Below, in pieces: positions 1 through 9,796 of a DNA stretch of 64,000 bases (position 1 is the first letter of the stretch; every line of letters starts with the position of its first letter). Location: positions 12,096,566 to 12,160,565 of the forward strand of contig NC_064035.1 in the NCBI RefSeq assembly GCF_932526225.1, written 5' to 3'. Made by a program: the position numbers and the translations under genes. Below the pieces are notes generated by a model that ran no database searches, was not told where the DNA came from, and saw nothing but the letters and a program-made list of their open reading frames with translations. The DNA is from Nematostella vectensis (lineage: Eukaryota > Cnidaria > Anthozoa > Actiniaria > Edwardsiidae).

Positions 1-171
1 AACAAGCTCGACCAGTTCTACTTATCTTCATCCTCTATTTGTTGTATTTGATTGAGAAAGATAATAATAGCATTAGAAGCACATGTCCGGTCTTTCTTGA
101 GTAAGCCGAAAATATGTTTCACTTTATGGTTCTCTCAAATACCCATCGGAGCTAATCAAGTGCAAGGATTG

Positions 172-317
172 CAGTATCGGATCTAGGGGGAGGGTTTAGG
201 GGGTTAACCCCCCCCCCCTGGGCTTCCAGAGAGCCGTATGTAACAACAACAAAACAAACCTCCCCCCTCCTCACTGAGCCGAACCCCCCCTGAAGCGAAA
301 AGCTAGATCCGCCTCTG
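172..317. mobile_element. Short CAG...CTG inverted-repeat element (MITE), upstream copy
   Basis: The left end reads CAGTATCGGATCTAG and the right end is the complement of CAGAGGCGGATCTAG, so the two tips form an imperfect terminal inverted repeat. The element is flanked by a 5-bp direct repeat GATTG (167-171 and 318-322), as expected for a target-site duplication. The interior has G-runs and C-runs and no coding potential. A related element lies at 51311-51500. The right half of this element reappears at about 4851-4912, where it marks the edge of the segmental duplication. Confidence 0.6.
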
Positions 318-406
318 GATTGATATAACCTTAAAAGTTAAATTCAGAAATATGTTTTAAGTTAAGAAACATCAACACACACATCAACAATACAATTCAA
401 TACACC

Positions 407-412
407 TTTATT
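407..412 (-). promoter_or_regulatory. Candidate polyadenylation signal, pentraxin gene A
   Basis: AATAAA on the minus strand, about 255 bases downstream of the stop codon of the copy A gene. The same motif and setting occur in copy B near 5000. No other signal nearer the stop is convincing. Site use is inferred. Confidence 0.35.
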
Positions 413-668
413 TAACTAACTTTATTGCACCATTGACCTCATACCACGTATACATACACTAGTGTTCTAAATGGGGCGCTTTGTTACAACAAGTCACAAG
501 TTTTAACGATTTTCAGAGTTGGCGTATTTTCTACGTGTTTTTAATGTGCTGTATGAAACGTTCTAAGAAAAACGTTTCATACAAGCGGTCTTAAAACTTA
601 TGCTTTTCAAAAACTGCAAAATATGACCTCTTTGAGGTCTCTGACCCCTCCTGTAACGTCGTTGTTTT

Positions 669-3600
669 CTATCCTCGGCCACACTCTTGCGGGCACCCCT
701 TCAGATCATCCTCCGCTAGTGACACCAAGGCATCCCAGCTGACGACGTTCCCTACACCGGAAGGGCACTTATTCGCTAGGGCCAATATATCATCATCAGG
801 CAGGACCTGGTCCCATATATTAACGCCGGTTATGTTCCCTCGATAGCATTGATTCTTGTCAAAGCCTCCATTTCCGCCGTAACTGTCTTGCTCCTGTCCG
901 AGAGACAGAATGCCTTGTTTGATAGCATACCCAACTCTTTTATTTTTGTTGGATTTGATCTTGTTACCGTCAATATAGATCTGATACTCGCCCTCGCTGT
1001 TTTCCCATGTGAAGATGATGTGGTGCCACTCTCCGTCATAAAGATTGAAATCATAAGTAACGAAACTGAAAAATCATAAAGAAAATGTTTGAAATCATGC
1101 AAAAATAGAAAACGCAAATATCGGTTAATAAAAACATAAGGGGAGGGATAAAGAACAATTTTTAGCCCTCCGAAAAAGCAATCACATAATCAGTCGATTG
1201 CGAAATACAAAGCCCGGAAAACTCAAGTTTAATTTTTATTGGCTTAAATTAACCTTGACGTCATGGAGTGGGGCACTGTTAGAAACGTGCCCAACAATAA
1301 GCTTGAAAGCATTATTATTAATTTTACTATGCCAAATTTGTCGAAGTATTAATTTCTTATTACAAGTTATCGAGTTAGTATGGCATGCAGCCCACATGCG
1401 ACCCACTTTACTCGAGAACCATAATATCCAGTCTCTAGCGCAGAGAGAGGGAGAGGAGAAGTAGATGAAACGTCACCTCCGTCTCTTGGCCTCAATCTCC
1501 TACACGCCTTTGAAACCCAAACACAGGAAGCCAAAATCCCTAGAAAAAACCCCTCATAATTGATTTGATATTTATCCAATTGAGATGCCCGCGGGGGGGG
1601 GGGGGGGGGGGGGGGTTAGTACCTGTCATAAGAAGAGAATTCGAGTCTGGGTGAGTCGGTGAGATAGATGAGAACGGCGTTATAGTCATCTTTCGTTGCG
1701 ACACTGATCAACGACTGAAGTGCCAGATTTCGCTGCACGTTCTGAATCCAGAGGGAGACCGTCAAAGCTGTCAGGTTTCTTCGCATAGGAAATGTCACGT
1801 GACGACTGTGGCCTTCGCTGGCGGGAAACTGAAGCTGGGTCAGTTCTGGGGAAGCAATTAAAAATAATGCACATAAGTTACAGATTCCAATTATGAAGAC
1901 ATGGGTTTTCCAATTAGGTCCTCGTATTCATTATCGAATAGCTCTTTAACTAAGAGGGTTTCCATACGAATAACAAAGGGTCAGAGCATCATTTAACCAA
2001 GAAAATTTAGGCGGAGTTCTGTCACGGATGATAGAATTGTTGTGGTGGCTGTTTATATATGGACCAATGAAAATTAAATTGTGGTCAGTGAAAGTTATAA
2101 AGCCTAGACCAAACATCAGGTCCGTACGCAGGTGGTTGCAGGGGGTTCGCACCCTCTCCTCTACAAAAAACTTACACCCTCCGCATCCCCACCTCGAAAA
2201 AATCCCCCCCCCCCACAAGAATGATCCTGGGTACGGGCCTGAACATTCACATGTTAATTTAGTTAGAGTTAATAGGCGACTTGCACTAAGAAATTCACGT
2301 GACATTTTGAGTGGGAACTCAAGCCAGATCAACACAGAGATGGCTGCGGCCGTCACGCCAGATGGCAACGAAAACAAATCTAATGAAAATAAGCCCTATC
2401 TGACGAGCCCATCGAGATCGCCTCACAAAAGGTGATTTCTTGATGCAAGTCGATTTTTGTAGAGAAATTTATTCTTGCACCCTTTTCACATTTGTCTCCT
2501 GCGTAGCACCTCGGGCAGACGCAGCGCGCCGCCTTCTCTCCCCCGAACCCCGTTTGACACGTCATGTTGGCCAATGGACACGTGACCCCCGAACATGCGC
2601 TCTAAACAACAAAACAAAGACAGATGGTAGGCAGACAGATTTGAGGACGGGCAAGCAAAGAGACACATACATAGAAAAGAACGGACAGACATCAGTTACC
2701 TTCACTGCGCGGTAGACTGCGCCATTGACGTCCTCCAAGTCATCAGCGTGTGTCTCGTGATTGACAGAGTTCAGCTCATATATCTTGGAAACTGGGGAGT
2801 AGTTCAGTGATTGACAGTCTGGACTCTTATGGCACTTGATCTCGCACGTCTCAGCGCTACTTGTTGTCATGGTAGCAATAACATGGCCTTTCAGTGTTTT
2901 GTTTTTGCTTTCCTCGAGGAACCTTACAGAACGACATCCATCTTAAATGACACAAAATTTTCGAAACTATAGAAAAGGACGGTGAAATCCAGGCGGGAAA
3001 CCAGGTGCGCCAGCAGCAGCCTATAGTGCCAGTCTTAACCGGTTTTCAAGTGCTCGATATAAACCGTGAGGCAGCTTAGGGTCTGGGTGAGATCACTCAC
3101 AGGGGAAATTTTCTGTGACGTCACAACTCTTACCACAGGAAACCCGATAAGAGACACGGGTAAGAACACCTAGAGGCTACGCGAGCAGATGTGGGGGTAC
3201 GTGTGTCCTTTGTGCCCGCTCCTAGCAACGCGCCAGAAATTTATGAATGATGTATAGATGTCATCGAATATTTGCAGCTGCTGGTATCATGGCCGACATC
3301 ACTATTGCGGAGTGCGAAACTTTTACAATCTATATTACTTTGTGGCTCTTTTTTCGTTGCAGAGCGACGGAAATATATACCGAGTTTATGAAGTTTATTA
3401 AGTTTCTTAAGGAAGCTGCCTGCAGTTTTCTAGTAGATATACCGCTCATGTTTAAAGGGCTACAGTTTCCGTTTGCGCAAAGCATGGAATTTCAGATTAA
3501 GTCCATTTATCAATTTTATCAATCCAATTAAGTCCATTTATCAATTTTCCAAAAATTCAATCCTTACTTGATAGATGGACTTAATCTGAAATTCCAAGCT

Positions 3601-3897
3601 TTGCGCAAACATGAGCGGTATATCTTTTAGAAAACTGCAGGCAGCTTCCTTAAATGCTGTACATTGAAACTGTTTGCTCGATGGTGGACGTGGACGTAGT
3701 ATGGCTTGATCAGGAATACCTAGTGACAGCCTTCTTAGTCCATACTCCTTCAATACTAAAACTCCGGCGAGTGTGTTATCGCACTAAACCTCAAAGACTG
3801 TTGAGATGATCGAGTATAGTAAAACCTTACCTGTTGCGGCCGAATTCGCCAAAATAGCAGTGAAAAGGATTGTTAAAAAACTCAAGAAAACGACCAT
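669..3897 (-). CDS. Secreted PAN-EGF-pentraxin protein, copy A
   Basis: Five exons on the minus strand: 3897-3831, 2941-2700, 2601-2481, 1845-1623 and 1065-669, giving 349 aa. Exon 1 encodes a signal peptide (MVVFLSFLTILFTAILA). Exon 2 encodes a PAN/Apple-type domain (ETCEIKCHKSPDCQSLNY). Exon 3 encodes a six-cysteine EGF-like domain ending RCVCPRCYAGDKC. Exons 4-5 encode a pentraxin/LamG-type domain with the Ca-binding-loop motif SLGQEQDSYGGN and the later motif VNIWDQVLPDDDI. Exon phases join in frame at every junction; donors are GTAAGG, GTAACT, GTGCAA and GTACTA. The protein is probably secreted and binds ligand in a calcium-dependent way, as known for pentraxins. The family's conserved disulfide cysteines are absent: TVSLW replaces the TVCLH-type strand, and WHHIIFTW has Ile where the pentraxin signature has Cys. 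Family assignment is strong; the ligand is unknown. Confidence 0.85.
1593..1615. repeat. Poly-G tract beside a splice donor (copy A)
   Basis: A run of 23 G on the plus strand, which is poly-C on the coding strand. It starts 7 bases inside intron 4 of the pentraxin gene, directly after the donor GTACTAA. The copy B tract at 6146-6164 has 19 G, so its length is unstable between copies. Confidence 0.9.
3405..3655. repeat. Long inverted repeat (hairpin) upstream of pentraxin A
   Basis: A left arm at about 3408-3515 and a right arm at about 3569-3654 are near-complementary. Shared blocks include AAGGAAGCTGCCTGCAGTTT, a segment around the reverse palindrome-like GCGCAAAG(C), and GATTAAGTCCAT. The spacer of about 50 bases is AT-rich and repeats part of the arm. 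The feature lies in intron 1 of the copy A gene. Copy B keeps the left arm (about 7968-8075), but its right arm is shortened at about 8170. Confidence 0.75.
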
Positions 3898-4411
3898 AAT
3901 GTCAGTAGCTTCTTCCTCAGCGATCCTTTAGACCTAGCACATGATAGAACACACTGCTCATCATATCGGCGCAATGAAATATTGATTGCAGAACTCAATT
4001 TCTTCCGTGTCGAGCTATGCGGGGTCTCCTTGCAAAGTAGTCTTGTTTACATTCCAATGCAAAAAATGGGATGGAAGCGACTAACAGTCTAAAGTTTAAA
4101 TAAAACTTTTATAGCTTTTTCTTGATTTTCCATTCTTGTTCATGGTTAATCATGTGAAACAGCATCAAACCTTGTTTTGAAGTATCTTTGTAATTCTAGA
4201 GTCAGTCTACTCTCCTTCGCAGCTAGATAAAGTTCATCATACAAGGACTCCCCGCTTCTTCTCTACTTTAAATTAAGTTAGACCACTTTTCCCCGGAACA
4301 TATCAAGATAGTGCGTCTGCATTGAGGCCTCTAATTGTGTAACTTCAGATTCTTCTCAAACAATGCCTTTAATATTATTAAGGAGCGCTAAGCAATGTAG
4401 AAAACAACTAA

Positions 4412-4848
4412 GGCCTAGATTAAACGGCGTGTTAGAGTCGCACCGTTCTGGTTCGATCATAGAGCGGCTCTACAATAAACGTCGAACTTTTTGTTTGTTA
4501 TTTTCCATCGGTATGTAGTGTAACAATATAGTCATTAGGCACAAAATACATGCTGCTTTGTCTTATGGCGCTAAAATGAAGGACAGAACACGAGACTAGA
4601 AATGACTAGAAAAGCCTTCTTGGTCGGAGCAATATGGTCTAATAGGAAGAGGAGAATGAATTCATTACATGCGACTCCTGGTGCGTCTTCTGTTTTTTTT
4701 TGTTTTCAATTACAAAACGGCATTTCGCATGAAATGCACTCTCATTTCGTGTCTCCGAAACCAAAGCTGCACATCTGTACCCGACCAGTCGAGTCCTCAG
4801 GTAATGATTTTCGAAACGCCGCCATTTTCACTATTGCCTGAAAAAAAA
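4412..4848. mobile_element. Truncated TAA-flanked inverted-repeat element (copy A)
   Basis: It begins with the 5' tip GGCCTAGATTAAACGGCGTG just after TAA. It is identical in layout to the first half of the complete element at 8933-9793, but stops at the duplication junction near 4848, where sequence from the CAG...CTG element begins. Confidence 0.7.
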
Positions 4849-4850
4849 AA

Positions 4851-7800
4851 ACCTCCCCCCTCCTCACTGAGCCAAACCCCCCCTAAAGCGAAAAGCTAGA
4901 TCCGCCTCTGGATTGATATAACCTTAGTTAAATTCAGAAATATGTTTTAAGTTAAGAAACATCAACACACACATCAATACAATTCAATCCACCTTTATTT
5001 AACGAACTTTATTGCACCATTGACCTCATACCACGTATACATACACTAGTGTTCTAAATGGGGCGCTTTGTTACAACAAGTCACAAGTTTTAACGAATTT
5101 CAGAGTTGGCGTATTTTCTACGTGTTTTCAATGTGCTGTAAGAAAAACTTATGCTTTTCAAAAAACTACAAAATATGACCTCTTTGAGGTCTCTGACCCC
5201 TCCTGTAACGTCGTTGTTTTCTATCCTCGGCCACACTCTTGCGGGCACCCCTTCAGATCATCCTCCGCTAGTGACACCAAGGCATCCCAGCTGACGACGT
5301 TCCCTACACCGGAAGGGCACTTATTCGCTAGGGCTAATATATCATCATCAGGCAGGACCTGGTCCCATATATTAACGCCGGTTATGTTCCCTCGATAGCA
5401 TTGATTCTTGTCAAAGCCTCCATTTCCGCCGTAACTGTCTTGCTCCTGTCCGAGAGACAGAATGCCTTGTTTGATAGCATACCCAACTTTTTTATTTTTG
5501 TTGGATTTGATCTTGTTACCGTCAATATAGATCTGATACTCGCCCTCGCTGTTTTCCCATGTGAAGATGATGTGGTGCCACTCTCCGTCATAAAGATTGA
5601 AATCATAAGTAACGAAACTGAAAAATCATAAAGAAAATGTTTGAAATCATGCAAAAATAGAAAACGCAAATATCGGTTAATAAAAACATAAGGGGAGGGA
5701 TAAAGAACAATTTTTAGCCCTCCGAAAAAGCAATCACATAATCAGTCGATTGCGAAATACAAAGCCCGGAAAACTCAAGTTTTAATTTTTATTGGCTTAA
5801 ATTAACCTTGACGTCATGGAGTGGGGCACTGTTAGAAACGTGCCCAACAATAAGCTTGAAAGCATTATTATTAATTTTACTATGCCAAATTTGTCGAAGT
5901 ATTAATTTCTTATTACAAGTTATCGAGTTAGTATGGCATGCAGCCCACATGCGACCCACTTTACTCGAGAACCATAATATCCAGTCTCTAGCGCAGAGAG
6001 AGGGAGAGAAGAAGTAGATGAAACGTCACCTCCGTCTCTTGGCCACAATCTCCTACACGCCTTTGAAACCCAAACACAGGAAGCCAAAATCCCTAGAAAA
6101 AACCCCTCATAATTGCTTTGATATTTATCCAATTGAGATGCCCGCGGGGGGGGGGGGGGGGGGGTTAGTACCTGTCATAAGAAGAGAATACGATTCTGGG
6201 TGAGTCGGTGAGATAGATGAGAACGGCGTTATAGTCATCTTTCGTTGCGACACTGATCAACGACTGAAATGCCAGATTTCGCTGCACGTTCTGAATCCAG
6301 AGGAAGACCGTCAAAGCTGTCAGGTTTCTTCGCATAGGAAATGTCACGTGACGACTGTGGCCTTCGCTGGCGGGAAACTGAAGCTGGGTCAGTTCTGGGG
6401 AAGCAATTAAAAATAATGCACATAAGTTACAGATTCCAATTATGAAGACATGGGTTTTCCAATTAGGTCCTCGTATTCATTATCGAATAGCTCTTTAACT
6501 AAGAGGGTTTCCATACGAATAACAAAGGGTCAGAGCATCATTTAACCAAGAAAATTTAGACGGAGTTCTGTCACGGATGATAGAATTGTTGTGGTGGCTG
6601 TTTATATATGGACCAATGAAAATTAAATTGTGGTCAGTGAAAGTTATAAACCCTAGACCAAACATCAGGTCCGTACGCAGGTGGTTGCAGGGGGTTCGCA
6701 CCCTCTCCTATACAAAAAACTTACACCCTCCGCATCCCCACCTCGAAAAAATCCCCCCCCCCCCCCCCACAAGAATGATCCTGGGTACGGGCCTGAACAT
6801 TCACATGTTAATTTAGTTAGAGTTAATAGGCGACTTGCACTAAGAAAGTCAAGTGACATTTTGAGTGGGAACTCAAGCCAGATCAACACAGAGATGGCTG
6901 CGGCCGTCAAGCCAGATGGCAACGAAAACAAATCTAATGAAAATAAGCCCTATCTGACGAGCCCATCGAGATCGCCTCACAAAAGGTGATTTCTTGAAGC
7001 AAGTCGATTTTTGTAGAGAAATTTAGTCTTGCACCCTTTTCACATTTGTCTCCTGCGTAGCATCTCGGGCAAACGCAGCGCGCCGCCTTCTCTCCCCCGA
7101 ACCCCGTTTGACACGTCATGTTGGCCAATGGACACGTGACCCCCGAACATGCGCTCTAAACAACAAAACAAAGACAGATGGTAGGCAGACAGATTAGAGG
7201 ACGGGCAAGCAAAGAGACACATACATAGAAAAGGACGGACAGACATCAGTTACCTTCACTGCGCGGTAGACTGCGCCATCAACGTCCTCCAAGTCATCAG
7301 CGTGTGTCTCGTGATTGACAGAGTTCAGCTCACATATCTTGGAAACTGGGGAGTAGTTCAGTGATTGACAGTCTGGACTCTTATGGCACTTGATCTCGCA
7401 CGTCTCAGCGCTACTTGTTGTCATGGTAGCAATAACATGACCTTTCAGTGTTTTGTTTTTGCTTTCTTCGAGGAACCTTACAGAACGACATCCATCTTAA
7501 ATGACACAAAATTTTCGAAACTATAGAAAAGGACGATGAAATCCAGGCGGGAAACCAGGTGCGCCAGCAGCAGCCTATAGTGCTAGTCTTAACCGGTTTT
7601 CAAGTGCTCGATATAAACCGTGAGGCAGCTTAGGGTCTGGGTGAGATCACTCACAGGGGAAATTTTCTGTGACGTCACAACTCTTACCACAGGAAACCCG
7701 ATAAGAGACACGGGTAAGAACACCTAGAGGCTATGCGAGCAGATGTGGGGGTTCGTGTGTCCTTTGTGCCCGCTCCTAGCAACGCGCCAGAAATTTATGA

Positions 7801-9388
7801 ATGATGTATAGATGTCATCGAATATTTGCAGCTGCTGGTATCATGGCCGACATCACTATTGCGGAGTGCGAAACTTTTACAATCTATATTACTTTGTGGC
7901 TCTTTTTTCGTTGCAGAGCGACGGAAATATATACCGAGTTTATGAAGTTTATTAAGTTTCTTAAGGAAGCTGCCTGCAGTTTTCTAGTAGATATACCGCT
8001 CATGTTTAAAGGGCTACAGTTTCCGTTTGCGCAAAGCTTGGAATTTAAGATTAAGTCCCTTTATCAATTTTATCAATCCAATTAAGTCCATTTATCAATT
8101 TTCCAAAAATTCAATCCTTACTTGATAGATGGACTTAATCTTAAATTCCAAGCTTTGCGCAAACGGAAACTTAAATGCTGTACATTGAAACTGTTTGCTT
8201 GATGGTGGACGTGGACGTAGTATGGCTTGATCAGGAATACCTAGTGACAGCCTTCTCAGTCCAGACTCCTTCAATACTAAAACTCCGGCGAGTGTGTTAT
8301 CGCACTAAACCTCAAAGACTGTTGAGATGATCGAGTATAATAAAACCTTACCTGTTGCGGCCGAATTCGCCAAAATAGCAGTGAAAAGGATTGTTAAAAA
8401 ACTCAAGAAAACGACCATAATGTCAGTAGCTTCTTCCTAAGCGATCCTTTAGACCTAGCACATGATAGAACACACTGCTCATCATATCGGCGCAATGAAA
8501 TATTGTTTGCAGAACTCAATTTCTTCCGTGTCGAGCTATGCGGGGTCTCCTTGCAAAGTAGTCTTGTTTACATTCCAATGCAAAAAATGGGATGGAAGCG
8601 ACTAACAGTCTAAAGTTTAAATAAAACTTTTATAGCTTTTTCTTGATTTTCCATTCTTGTTCATGGTTAATCATGTGAAACAGCATCAAACCTTGTTTTG
8701 AAGTATCTTTGTAATTCTAGAGTCAGTCTACTCTCCTTCGCAGCTAGATAAAGTTCATCATACAAGGACTCCCCGCTCCTTCTCTACTTTAAATTAAGTT
8801 AGACCACTTTTCCCCGGAACATATCAAGATAGTGCGTCTGCTTTGAGGCCTTTGATTGTGTAACTTCAGATTCTTCTCAAACAATGCCTTTAATATTATT
8901 AAGGAGCGCTAAGCAATGTAGAAAACAACTAAGGCCTAGATTAAACGGCGTGTCAGAGTCGCACCGTTCTGGTTCGATCATAGAGCGGCTCTACAATAAA
9001 CGTCGAACTTTTTGTTTGTTATTTTCCATCGGTATGTAGTGTAACAATATAGTCATTAGGCACAAAATACATGCTGCTTTGTCTAATGGCGCTAAAATGG
9101 AGGACAGAACACGAGACTAGAAATGGCTAGAAAAGCCTTCTTGGTCGGAGCAATATGGTCTAATAGGAAGAGGAGAATGAATTGATTACATGCCGCAATA
9201 TATTGGATAAAGAAAAGGCGACGACTCCTGCTGCGTCTTCTGTTTTTTCTATAATTACAAAACGGCATTTCGCATGAAATGCACTCTCATTTCGTGTCCC
9301 CGAAACCAAAGCTGCACATCTCTACCCGACCCGTCGAGTCCTCAGGTAATGATTTTCGAAACGCCGCCATTTTCACTATTGCCTGAAA
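4851..9388. repeat. Segmental tandem duplication, copy B (4.5 kb)
   Basis: Direct repeat of 256-4848. It starts within the right half of the CAG...CTG element and runs into the complete TAA-flanked element at 8933-9793. Differences from copy A include a shorter poly-G tract, deletion of part of the hairpin right arm near 8170, and a roughly 30-base insertion near 9195. Confidence 0.93.
5221..8418 (-). CDS. Secreted PAN-EGF-pentraxin protein, copy B
   Basis: Five exons on the minus strand at 8418-8352, 7495-7254, 7155-7035, 6394-6172 and 5617-5221. Each exon has exactly the same length as its counterpart in copy A, giving 349 aa. The signal peptide is identical, and the PAN, EGF and pentraxin modules are intact with no stop or frameshift. 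I count about seven amino-acid differences from copy A: KIYEL to KICEL, EDVNG to EDVDG, TVSLW to TVFLW, LALQ to LAFQ, PRLEF to PRIVF (two), and NKRVG to NKKVG, against roughly six synonymous changes. The extra Cys in the PAN module and the Phe at the position of the lost pentraxin cysteine are the changes most likely to matter. All splice sites match copy A, so both copies look expressible. Confidence 0.85.
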
Positions 9389-9793
9389 AGTGCGAGGCAA
9401 GGGGCTACATACGGGCTTCACGCTATATACAATACAGGGTCTCAAGGGAGTTATTGTCAATTGGGCGCATGCGCGAAGAACAGGGGGAGTCAATAATACT
9501 CTGCACGGGTAGCTCCTTTTTTTATTGTTGTTCAAACAAAACGATTTGCATTGATTATAAACTCATCTGCATAATGTAATCGTTATGACTGGTGCGACCT
9601 TGGAGCACCGTTTAATCCCTCGCCGTACCATAGTCGCATTATCCGATTAGCCCACCCGCTCCAGAAAGTTGGTGCGACCTCCTGATTAATTCAATTTCGT
9701 GCGCAATAAACGGCGTGCTAACGTCGCATTATCTGTCGAACTTTTCTAGAGCGGCCCGATAACGCGACCCTGGCACGCCGTTTAATCTAGGCC
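8933..9793. mobile_element. TAA-flanked inverted-repeat element, PIF/Harbinger-like MITE
   Basis: About 20 bp of perfect terminal inverted repeat (GGCCTAGATTAAACGGCGTG at 8933-8952 and its complement at 9774-9793). It is bounded on both sides by TAA (8930-8932 and 9794-9796). A GGCC-type tip with a 3-bp TWA target duplication is typical of PIF/Harbinger elements. There is no transposase reading frame in its 861 bp. Internal short inverted copies of TAAACGGCGTGC occur near 9708. Confidence 0.65.
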
Positions 9794-9796
9794 TAA

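Larger units (their letters stand above)
256..4848. repeat. Segmental tandem duplication, copy A (4.6 kb)
   Basis: This stretch is repeated in direct orientation at about 4851-9388 with only scattered substitutions and small indels. It carries a whole five-exon pentraxin-type gene on the minus strand and that gene's upstream region. The left edge lies inside the CAG...CTG element at 172-317. The right edge lies inside a TAA-flanked inverted-repeat element that starts at 4412 and is cut at about 4848. The two copies are clearly recent, since introns and flanks align as well as exons. Confidence 0.93.

Noticed and set aside
3247-3531. 94-codon plus-strand frame upstream of the pentraxin exons (also at 7801-8085)
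   Set aside because: It runs through one arm of the hairpin and an intron of the minus-strand gene; no motif, and conserved only because the segment is duplicated.
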